Below are positions 25,081 through 32,430 of a DNA stretch of 64,000 nucleotides, piece by piece. The DNA comes from Pelagihabitans sp963760375 (GTDB taxonomy: Bacteria; Bacteroidota; Bacteroidia; Flavobacteriales; Flavobacteriaceae). Every line of letters starts with the position of its first letter. The stretch's first letter is position 1. The notes under the pieces were generated by a model. It saw only the letters and a list, made by a program, of their open reading frames with translations. It ran no database searches and had not been told where the DNA came from. The position numbers and the translations under genes are program-made. Location: NCBI GenBank assembly GCA_963760375.1, contig CAVXCS010000001.1:124001-188000 (forward strand), read 5' to 3'.

Positions 25081-25725
25081 TTAGTTGTACCCCTCGATAC
25101 CCTCAAAATCCAAGGGATCGAAATTCTTGAAATCCCCGTTCAGGGCGATGGTCTTTTTGGTCCGTTCCACTTCATTCAAAATGGCAATCGTGGTGTTCAA
25201 ATGCCTTTTGATATAGTTCAATCGGTCGCGCTCACCCGGGATGAGCAATAGTTCATATTCCTGTTCCATGGACAAGCCCATTTTATGCGCCAGGACAAAA
25301 CTGTGGAACTTGTCGACGGAAATAGGCGTGAACGGCACATCCATTAAGGCATATAGTTCCTGGATACCGCCCAGTACTTGCTGTCTCAAGTCAGGGTCGG
25401 CATCGTTGGTGTTATCCAAAAATGCAACTTCTCCGCCGGCATAAAGCTTGCCCGGCAATTGGTTCTCAAAAGACAATATTTTGAAGACCTGACGCGCTAC
25501 ACAAGTCACATCCATTTCCCCTCCGGCATAGGTATTGACCACTTCCACCAACTGTACTTCCGTTCCGTAGGCCAAGCCGTTATTGATATAAACCGGAATT
25601 CCAAAGGTAATCGCCTCGGCCCTGCAATCGAGTATCAATTGCTTGTACCGCTCCTCAAAAATATGAAGGGGAACGGTCTCACCCGGAAAGAAGATCGAAC
25701 GCAATGGAAAAAAAGGAAGTTTCAT
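25081..25725 (-). CDS. LON N-terminal (substrate-binding) domain protein
   Basis: 214 residues consisting of a single LON-N (PF02190-type) domain, opening LPFFPLRSIFFPGETVPLHIFEERYKQLI and containing a VEVVNTYAGGEMDV strand and a helical C-terminal half. There is no AAA+ or protease domain, so it is not Lon itself. Such stand-alone proteins are common in Bacteroidetes; function unknown, perhaps substrate recognition. Divergent from lysA with 231 bases between; a weak TATCTTAA box (minus, 25758-25765) may be its -7 element. Confidence 0.85.
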   Translation of the reverse strand: MKLPFFPLRSIFFPGETVPLHIFEERYKQLILDCRAEAITFGIPVYINNGLAYGTEVQLVEVVNTYAGGEMDVTCVARQVFKILSFENQLPGKLYAGGEVAFLDNTNDADPDLRQQVLGGIQELYALMDVPFTPISVDKFHSFVLAHKMGLSMEQEYELLLIPGERDRLNYIKRHLNTTIAILNEVERTKKTIALNGDFKNFDPLDFEGIEGYN

Positions 25726-25905
25726 GGAATGGATTTAGTATAATTGGCATCAACGGCTTAAGATAGTGCTGATCATTCGAAAAGCCATCGGATTAAGGGA
25801 AGGTCAATACTTTTCAAAATTACAACAGTTCATGCAGTCTGCAAAAGGAATCTTATTGTTTCATATGTAACAAATTGTTGTATTTATTATTAATCGATGG
25901 GATTT

Positions 25906-25937
25906 TTTGTACATCACGAACAATCAACTTAGATTTG
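25906..25937 (+). promoter_or_regulatory. Promoter of lysA, TTTG-N20-TAGATTTG
   Basis: Both halves match the Bacteroidetes consensus exactly: TTTG at 25906-25909 and TAGATTTG at 25930-25937. The ATG of lysA follows 19 bases after the box. Confidence 0.75.
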
Positions 25938-25956
25938 CTCAAAATAATGGTGCATT

Positions 25957-27197
25957 ATGAAGCATGAAGACTTGCTTAAGATAGCAAAAACCTTTGGTGA
26001 TCCTGTCTATGTTTATGATTCCGAAAAAATCATCTCCCAATTCGATCGACTGACCAAGGCTTTCAGCAGTGTAAAAAAACTAAGGCTCAACTACGCGGCA
26101 AAAGCGCTCTCGAATATCAGTATCTTAAAATTGATGAACAGCTTGGGCAGCGGTTTGGATACCGTTTCGATCCAAGAGGTGAAATTGGGTTTAATGGCCG
26201 GTTTCGATCCGAAGCGATCATATTTACGCCCAATGGCGTTTCCCTGGAGGAAATAGAGCAAGCTGCCGAACTGGGCGTCAGGATCAATATAGACAACCTG
26301 TCGATTTTGGAACAGTTCGGAGGGAAGCACCCCGATACCCCGGTTTGTATCAGAATCAATCCGCATGTGATGGCAGGGGGCAATTCGAATATCTCCGTGG
26401 GCCATATCGACTCCAAGTTCGGTATCAGCATCCACCAAATACCGCACCTATTGCGTATCGTGAACCTGACCAAAATGAACATCAATGGCATACACATGCA
26501 TACCGGCAGCGATATCTTGGACATCGATGTGTTTTTGTATGCCTCCGAAATTTTGTTCGAAACCGCCAAACATTTTAAAAACCTTGATTTTATCGATTTT
26601 GGAAGCGGTTTCAAGGTTCCTTATAAAGCGGGTGACATCGAGACCAATGTGGAGGAATTGGGTAAAAAACTGGGATCGAGATTCAATGAATTTTGTGAAG
26701 AATATGGCAAGGATCTGACCCTTGCCTTTGAACCGGGCAAATTTTTGGTGAGCGAGGCAGGTTATTTCCTGGCCAAGGTCAATGTGGTGAAGCAGACCAC
26801 CTCAACGGTTTTCGCCAGTGTCGACAGCGGCTTCAACCATTTGATTCGTCCGATGCTCTATGGGGCATCTCACCAGATCATCAACATTTCGAATCCGGAG
26901 GGCCGGGAAAGATTTTATTCGGTGGTCGGCTATATCTGTGAAACCGACACTTTTGCCAGCAACAGGCGCATCAACGAAATTTCGGAAGGGGATATTCTCT
27001 GTTTTAAAAATGCAGGGGCCTACTGTTTTACCATGGCGAGCAATTACAACTCCAGGTATCGACCACCGGAAGTGCTCTGGCACAGAGGCAAGGCCGTCCT
27101 GATAAGGGAAAGGGAGACCTTCGAAGATCTTATCCAAAATCAAGTAGATGTCAAAGATCTGTTTTCCCCAAAAAAGGAGAAGCTGGCCGTAAAATAA
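25957..27197 (+). pseudogene. lysA: Diaminopimelate decarboxylase, interrupted by a one-base frameshift
   Basis: PLP-dependent enzyme of lysine synthesis (meso-diaminopimelate to lysine). The first 87 codons (frame of 25957) give the N-terminus with PLP-lysine motif LNYAAKAL (K49). At about 26215-26217 the homology jumps to the next frame, where IIFTPNGVSLEEIEQAAELG continues seamlessly through VCIRINPHV, GIHMHTGSDI, DFGSGF, FEPGKFLVSEAG and GAYCFTMASNYNSR. One missing base would restore about 413 residues, a normal length. The original frame stops at 26254-26256. Either a sequencing error or a true mutation; the strong promoter and otherwise intact sequence favour an error or a very recent change. 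Confidence 0.88.
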
Positions 27198-27214
27198 TCT
27201 TGTCTTTTTTTCGT

Positions 27215-27222
27215 TAGCTTTG
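27215..27222 (+). promoter_or_regulatory. -7 promoter element TAGCTTTG
   Basis: Exact TAnnTTTG, 35 bases before the start of the thioredoxin-like gene. No TTTG at -33. Confidence 0.5.
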
Positions 27223-27257
27223 TAGTCATTTAGGGACCAATCCCTCAAATCCATGCG

Positions 27258-27791
27258 ATGAAAAAAGTTTTACGATCCTTATTTACAACCGGAATTTTAC
27301 TGGGATTGCTATTGGTCGTAGCCGAAACCAATGCCCAATCGGTAAATTGGTTGAGCTGGGATGAGGCGGCCAAACTGGTCGAGTCCGATGCAACCCCAAA
27401 AAAGATTTTCATCGATATCTATACCGATTGGTGCGGATGGTGTAAAAAAATGGATGCGGATACCTTCCAAAATCCTGAAGTTGCAGCCTATATGGCCAAA
27501 AATTTCTATATGGTGAAGTTGGATGGAGAAGGCAAGGAACCCATCGTGTTCAAAGGCAAAACCTACAAATTTGTCCCATCTGGCAGAAAAGGTTACCATG
27601 AATTCGCCGCTGCGTTGATGCAGGGCAGAATGAGCTATCCGACCACCGTATTCCTTGATGAAAAATTGAACATGCTTTCCCCAGTTCCCGGTTACCAAAA
27701 ACCGGAACCCTTTTTGAATATCGCCCGCTATTTTGGGGATGACATCTATAAGGAGAAAGACTGGAAGGCCTATTCCAGTACCGGAAAATAA
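27258..27791 (+). CDS. Exported thioredoxin-fold protein with CGWC motif
   Basis: 177 residues: signal peptide (hydrophobic 11-24, cleavage near TNAQ), then a thioredoxin-like domain with active site YTDWCGWCKKMDADTF, the following NFYMVKLDGEGKE and the cis-Pro loop SYPTTVFLDEKLNML. It resembles DsbD-gamma/thioredoxin_7 proteins that reduce or isomerise disulfides in the periplasm. Transcribed alone from its own -7 box; converges on the methyltransferase gene. Confidence 0.88.
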   Translation: MKKVLRSLFTTGILLGLLLVVAETNAQSVNWLSWDEAAKLVESDATPKKIFIDIYTDWCGWCKKMDADTFQNPEVAAYMAKNFYMVKLDGEGKEPIVFKGKTYKFVPSGRKGYHEFAAALMQGRMSYPTTVFLDEKLNMLSPVPGYQKPEPFLNIARYFGDDIYKEKDWKAYSSTGK

Positions 27792-27803
27792 CAAGCCGAA
27801 CTT

Positions 27804-28448
27804 TTACGACTTCCGGGCCACCGTGGCATATTGCAGGTAAAACATATCCATCGCCGTGAATAGGAAGGGAATGTTATACAGATAGGGTTTTATCGACCTG
27901 GTTCGATTGATGCCCTCATGACTCAAGACCTTATATCCCAAGGTGGCGTACATCCTAAAAATGCTTTTTTTGGTAAAAAACCTTAGGTGGGTCTGGTCGA
28001 AAATACCGTGCGACTCATAGGGCCAGTCTTTTTGAAGCATTATTTTTTTGAAGGCATCGTGATACCTGATGTTGGGAATCGAACTGATGACGACCCCCCT
28101 GTCCGTTAATTTGGTCTTCAACGCTTTCAGAACGACGTAGGGATCCACCAAATGTTCCAGAACATCGTTGCAATAGATCACATCGAAATAATCATCAGGA
28201 AGTTCCTCCAAAAAATCTTCACAAGGGCCAATAAATACCTTATCCAGTTTATTCATGGCCTCCTTGCCGGGCCCCGGCATCAGCTCGATGCCCCAAGCCT
28301 CCAAATCGTACTTTTTTTTGATTTGGGCCGCGAAACTGCCGCCGCCGCAACCGATATCCAATAATGTGTTTGCCGTGTTGGGCATATAGGCCATCATCTC
28401 TGGGCGATCATGGCTAAAATAATCGTCGTCTTTGTTATCGTAATCCAT
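27804..28448 (-). CDS. Class I SAM-dependent methyltransferase
   Basis: 214 residues. Methyltransferase_11/23-type Rossmann domain with motif I TLLDIGCGGGSFAAQI, acidic ribose-binding end WGIELMP, and motif IV VIYCNDVLEHLVDP. The C-terminal part (IRYHDAFKKIM, DQTHLRFFTKKSI) resembles methyltransferases of glycan-modification loci. The gene begins 7 bases after the guaB stop and so is probably cotranscribed with it. Substrate unknown. Confidence 0.85.
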   Translation of the reverse strand: MDYDNKDDDYFSHDRPEMMAYMPNTANTLLDIGCGGGSFAAQIKKKYDLEAWGIELMPGPGKEAMNKLDKVFIGPCEDFLEELPDDYFDVIYCNDVLEHLVDPYVVLKALKTKLTDRGVVISSIPNIRYHDAFKKIMLQKDWPYESHGIFDQTHLRFFTKKSIFRMYATLGYKVLSHEGINRTRSIKPYLYNIPFLFTAMDMFYLQYATVARKS

Positions 28449-28455
28449 GAGCTGG

Positions 28456-29928
28456 TTATCTGCTGTAGTTGGGCGATTCGTTGGTAATGGTTACGTCATG
28501 GGGATGGCTTTCATTGATCCCGCTGGCCGTGATCTTCACAAAACGCCCCGTTCGCTGTAAAGTTGCGATATCTTTCGCGCCACAATATCCCATACCGGCA
28601 CGAAGCCCCCCCACGAATTGATGGATGCTCTCATATAAATCGCCTTTATAGGGCACGCGCCCGACAATACCTTCGGGCACCAATTTTTTGATATCGTCCT
28701 CCACATCTTGGAAGTAACGGTCTTTACTGCCTTCTTTCATGGCCTCCACCGATCCCATCCCTCGATATGACTTGAATTTTCGACCCTCGTAGATAATCGT
28801 TTCCCCTGGGGATTCTTTGGTTCCGGCCAACAGCGATCCAAGCATTACCGTATCGGCACCCGCTGCAATGGCTTTTGGGATATCACCGGTATATCGGATG
28901 CCCCCATCGGCGATTACGGGAACCCCGCTGCCCTGTATCGCGGCCGCCACCTCCAGCACCGCCGAGAATTGGGGAAAGCCCACCCCTGCAACCACTCGCG
29001 TGGTACAGATCGACCCCGGACCGATTCCTACTTTGACGGCATCGGCACCGGCAGCGACCAAGTATTTGGCCGCCTCTCCTGTGGCAATGTTGCCAACGAT
29101 GACCTCTAGGTCGGGAAATTTTCCCTTCACCTCCTTAAGGATGCCCACCACCCCTTTGGTATGGCCATGGGCCGTATCGATGACCACGGCATCTACGCCG
29201 GCGGCTACCAGGGCCTGTGCCCGTTCAAGGGCATCGGGGGTGACCCCGATGGCGGCAGCCACCCTTAACCGCCCGTATTGGTCTTTATTGGCGTTGGGTT
29301 TTTGGGTGAGTTTGGTAATATCCCGAAAGGTGATCAAGCCCACCAATTTGTAGTCCTTGTCGACCACCGGCAATTTCTCGATCTTATTTTCTTGAAGGAT
29401 GCCCTCTGCCTGCTCCAAAGAAGTGCCCTCGCTCACGGTGACCAAATTTTTGCTGGTCATCACCTCGGCGATGGGGCGTTGGTTGTTTTTTTCAAATCGA
29501 AGGTCCCTATTGGTGACGATCCCGATCAATTTTCCACTATTATCGACGATAGGAATGCCACCGATACTGAATTCGGCCATATTGGCCTTGGCATCCTTTA
29601 CCAAGGCTGTGGTGGGCAGCGTAACGGGATCGATGATCATACCGCTTTCGGCCCTTTTCACCTTGCGCACCTTCATGGCCTGTTGTTCAATGGACATGTT
29701 TTTGTGCAATACCCCAATGCCGCCTTCTTGAGCCATGGCAATGGCCATACGCGATTCGGTCACGGTATCCATGGCCGCTGATACGATGGGCACGTTGATG
29801 ACAATGTTCCTTGTGAATTTGGCTTGGATGTTGACCTCTCGGGGCAATACCTCTGAAAAAGCGGGGACCAAGAGCACGTCGTCGTAGGTGAGACCTTCGC
29901 CGACAATTTTATTTAAGTGGGCTTGCAT
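28456..29928 (-). CDS. guaB: Inosine-5'-monophosphate dehydrogenase
   Basis: 490 residues, the typical bacterial length. Oxidises IMP to XMP with NAD, the committed step to GMP. The (beta/alpha)8 barrel carries the catalytic-Cys loop GIGPGSICTTRVVAGVG and the flap YRGMGSVEAM. Two CBS domains are inserted at about 95-205 (VTNRDLRFEKN, GLITFRDITKL). The N-terminus GLTYDDVLLVPAFSEVLP is characteristic. Upstream lies a TACATTTG box; a methyltransferase gene follows. Confidence 0.98.
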   Translation of the reverse strand: MQAHLNKIVGEGLTYDDVLLVPAFSEVLPREVNIQAKFTRNIVINVPIVSAAMDTVTESRMAIAMAQEGGIGVLHKNMSIEQQAMKVRKVKRAESGMIIDPVTLPTTALVKDAKANMAEFSIGGIPIVDNSGKLIGIVTNRDLRFEKNNQRPIAEVMTSKNLVTVSEGTSLEQAEGILQENKIEKLPVVDKDYKLVGLITFRDITKLTQKPNANKDQYGRLRVAAAIGVTPDALERAQALVAAGVDAVVIDTAHGHTKGVVGILKEVKGKFPDLEVIVGNIATGEAAKYLVAAGADAVKVGIGPGSICTTRVVAGVGFPQFSAVLEVAAAIQGSGVPVIADGGIRYTGDIPKAIAAGADTVMLGSLLAGTKESPGETIIYEGRKFKSYRGMGSVEAMKEGSKDRYFQDVEDDIKKLVPEGIVGRVPYKGDLYESIHQFVGGLRAGMGYCGAKDIATLQRTGRFVKITASGINESHPHDVTITNESPNYSR

Positions 29929-29951
29929 GGCAATTATCGATTAATTGCGTG

Positions 29952-29959
29952 CAAATGTA
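29952..29959 (-). promoter_or_regulatory. -7 promoter element TACATTTG of guaB
   Basis: Exact TAnnTTTG on the minus strand, 23 bases before the guaB start codon. No -33 TTTG seen. Confidence 0.5.
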
Positions 29960-30096
29960 TGGATTTTAATTGGGATTCATCTTGGCTCCAACTTTTAGAA
30001 TATAGCCGATATTATCTGTTGGCCGTAAATACTCCCCGTAACAGCCTTGGTTCTCTCTTTGGGAAGGATATACTGTTGAAAATTATTTTTATTTAT

Positions 30097-30105
30097 TCTA
30101 AATAA
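30097..30105 (+). promoter_or_regulatory. Operator-like half-site TCTAAATAA, upstream copy
   Basis: Part of the near-palindrome TTATTCTAAATAA (30093-30105), immediately upstream of the -33 TTTG of the TonB receptor promoter. The identical nonamer recurs at 30163-30171 on the other side of the promoter. Confidence 0.4.
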
Positions 30106-30107
30106 GC

Positions 30108-30138
30108 TTTGCATATTTCGAAAAGCCGATTATTTTTG
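30108..30138 (+). promoter_or_regulatory. Promoter of the TonB receptor, TTTG-N19-TATTTTTG
   Basis: Both elements match the Bacteroidetes consensus exactly (TTTG 30108-30111; TATTTTTG 30131-30138). The start codon is 34 bases after the -7 box. Confidence 0.75.
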
Positions 30139-30162
30139 CGCCATCATATTATTCTTAATCAG

Positions 30163-30171
30163 TCTAAATAA
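30163..30171 (+). promoter_or_regulatory. Operator-like half-site TCTAAATAA, downstream copy
   Basis: Second exact copy of the nonamer, one base before the receptor ATG and downstream of the expected transcription start. It is preceded by TTATTC at 30149-30154, a partial inverted partner. The pair fits binding of a metal-responsive repressor (Fur or DtxR type), inferred from position and gene function. Confidence 0.4.
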
Positions 30172-30172
30172 A

Positions 30173-32392
30173 ATGAAATATCCGCTCCTGTTACTGGCCA
30201 TGACGGCCCTCATCGATTTAAAGGCGCAATCCTTTCCCCAACAGCAAGATTCAACCCTGATAGAACTAAATGAGGTGGTCATCTCGGCGAACACGATCTT
30301 AGGCAGTAAGTTCCAGGCCAAAAACAGAACAGGATCTGCCTATTATATTTCCCCTCAAGAATTGAAAAAATTCAACAACACCGACATCAATCGGGTCCTC
30401 AGAACCGTACCGGGGGTAAATATTTATGAAGAGGACGGCTTCGGACTTCGCCCCAACATCAGTTTAAGGGGAACCTCGCCCGAACGCAGCTCAAAAATCA
30501 CGCTCATGGAAGATGGTGTCCTGATCGCTCCTGCTCCTTACAGTGCCCCGGCCGCCTATTATTTTCCATCCGTGGCCCGGATGGCCGCAGTGGAAATCCT
30601 GAAAGGTAGCAGCCAAATACAATACGGTCCGTTTACAACGGGAGGTGCCATCAATATGCTCTCGACCCCCATTCCCGAAAGCTTAAAAGCCGAAGTCATC
30701 GCGGGCTATGGAAGTTTCAACAGCAGCCGACTTCAAGCCGTTATTGGAGACAGCCGAGAGTACTTTGGCTATTCGGTGTCTTATCTCAACTTTGATTCCG
30801 ATGGCTTTAAATATATCGGTCAAGAAAACAATACCGGATTCGATAAGAACGACCTGGTGGCCAAATTTCGCGTGAATACCCTTCAAAATCAACCGACCTA
30901 TCAGGCTTTCGAGGTCAAATTTCAATATGCCGACGAAATTTCGAATGAAACTTATCTAGGGCTAACGGAAACAGATTTTGAGCAGACTCCTTTCAGACGC
31001 TATGAGGCATCACAAAAAGATCAAATGAAGAACGACCACATTCAAGTCATGGCCACGCATTTCCTGAAACTCAATACTTCGTTTACGCTGACCACTTCCG
31101 GTTATTTTAACGGTTTTAGCAGAAACTGGTACAAATTGGATTATCTAGTCCTCGATGACGAAAAACAAGGCGTTGCCAAAATTGTGAATGACCCCGTCGG
31201 TCTTTCCACTTTTTATCAAACCTTGAACGGAACAAACAACAGCCCTGATAATGCCCTGTTCGTCAAAGCGAACAACAGGGAATATACCTCCCAAGGCCTT
31301 CAGACCAAATTGGATTACCGTTGGGGAGACAACAAAGCCTTTCATGAAATCGAAATTGGTATCAGATATCATTTGGATGAGGAAGATCGATTCCAATGGG
31401 TAGATGGCTATAACATCATCGAGGGTACGATGAACCTGACCAATGCCGGGATTCCTGGAACAGAAGCCAATAGGATAAGCGATGCCAAGGCCTTGGCAAC
31501 CTATGCCGCCTATAAACTGAAATATAACGACTTAACCTTGACGCCCGGCCTGCGTTACGAGGACATTATTCTTCGCAGAAAGGACTATGGGGTCAACGAC
31601 CTGATCCGAAGCGGACAGAACCTTGCGGAACGGGAAAACAGTGTGCGCGTTTTTATGCCTGGAATGGGTTTTAACTACAATTTCGATAAACTATCGCTTT
31701 TTGGTGGCCTGCACAAAGGATTCTCGCCCCCTTCGAACCAAGTAGGTCAAAAAGCGGAGCAAAGTGTGAACTATGAATTGGGTTCCCGATTTGACTGGGA
31801 TGGATTTTCAGGCGAGATCGTTGCCTTTTACAACGATTACAGCAACCTCTTGGGGAGCGACCTTGCCGCTACGGGCGGTACGGGAAGCTTGGAACAGTTC
31901 AACGCCGGGGAGGTCAATGTGAGCGGTTTGGAAGTGCTTCTCAATTATGACTTCCTGAAACGGGATACGAAATTCTCCCTACCGCTTACGGTAGGCTATA
32001 CTTTTACCGATACGGAGTTCTTGAACAGTTTCGGCAGTGAGGACGACCTATGGGGCACGGTTGCCGTCGGTGACGAACTACCCTACATTTCCAAACACCA
32101 ATTCAATATGGCCTTAACCCTGGAACATCAAAAGTTTGAAATCAACTTGAACGGACGCTACAACGGGAAATTCCGGACCCAAGCGGGTTCTGGCCCGATT
32201 CCTCCGGAAGAATTGGTGGCTTCCAACTTCATCCTTGATTTTTCGGGAAAGTACCGTTATAGCAATAACCTGAGTTTTACCGCGAATATCATCAATGTAT
32301 TGGATGAGGCCTATGCGGTGGCAAGGGTACCTGCCGGACTTCGTCCCGGGCACCCTTTTGGGATCTATGCTGGAATTGCCCTGAATTACTGA
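30173..32392 (+). CDS. FecA-like TonB-dependent outer-membrane receptor
   Basis: 739 residues: signal peptide (LLLLAMTALIDLKAQ), TonB-box-like ELNEVVISAN (about 27-36), plug domain (INRVLRTVPGVNIYEEDGFGLRPNISLRGTSPERSSKITLMEDG, then VEILKGSSQIQYGP and GGAINMLSTP), then a 22-strand barrel ending in a terminal aromatic strand (IYAGIALNY). The plug is closest in style to ferric-citrate receptors (FecA), including the APAPYSAPAAYYFP stretch. Takes up an iron chelate with energy from TonB. No regulator or siderophore genes are adjacent; flanking TCTAAATAA repeats may provide iron control. Confidence 0.92.
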   Translation: MKYPLLLLAMTALIDLKAQSFPQQQDSTLIELNEVVISANTILGSKFQAKNRTGSAYYISPQELKKFNNTDINRVLRTVPGVNIYEEDGFGLRPNISLRGTSPERSSKITLMEDGVLIAPAPYSAPAAYYFPSVARMAAVEILKGSSQIQYGPFTTGGAINMLSTPIPESLKAEVIAGYGSFNSSRLQAVIGDSREYFGYSVSYLNFDSDGFKYIGQENNTGFDKNDLVAKFRVNTLQNQPTYQAFEVKFQYADEISNETYLGLTETDFEQTPFRRYEASQKDQMKNDHIQVMATHFLKLNTSFTLTTSGYFNGFSRNWYKLDYLVLDDEKQGVAKIVNDPVGLSTFYQTLNGTNNSPDNALFVKANNREYTSQGLQTKLDYRWGDNKAFHEIEIGIRYHLDEEDRFQWVDGYNIIEGTMNLTNAGIPGTEANRISDAKALATYAAYKLKYNDLTLTPGLRYEDIILRRKDYGVNDLIRSGQNLAERENSVRVFMPGMGFNYNFDKLSLFGGLHKGFSPPSNQVGQKAEQSVNYELGSRFDWDGFSGEIVAFYNDYSNLLGSDLAATGGTGSLEQFNAGEVNVSGLEVLLNYDFLKRDTKFSLPLTVGYTFTDTEFLNSFGSEDDLWGTVAVGDELPYISKHQFNMALTLEHQKFEINLNGRYNGKFRTQAGSGPIPPEELVASNFILDFSGKYRYSNNLSFTANIINVLDEAYAVARVPAGLRPGHPFGIYAGIALNY

Positions 32393-32430
32393 GATCACAC
32401 CCCACCAAACTGAAGAATGGTTCCCGGATA

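Noticed and set aside
26217..26307. Programmed ribosomal frameshift in lysA
   Set aside because: No slippery heptamer, stem or internal Shine-Dalgarno-like signal at the site; a one-base deletion explains it.
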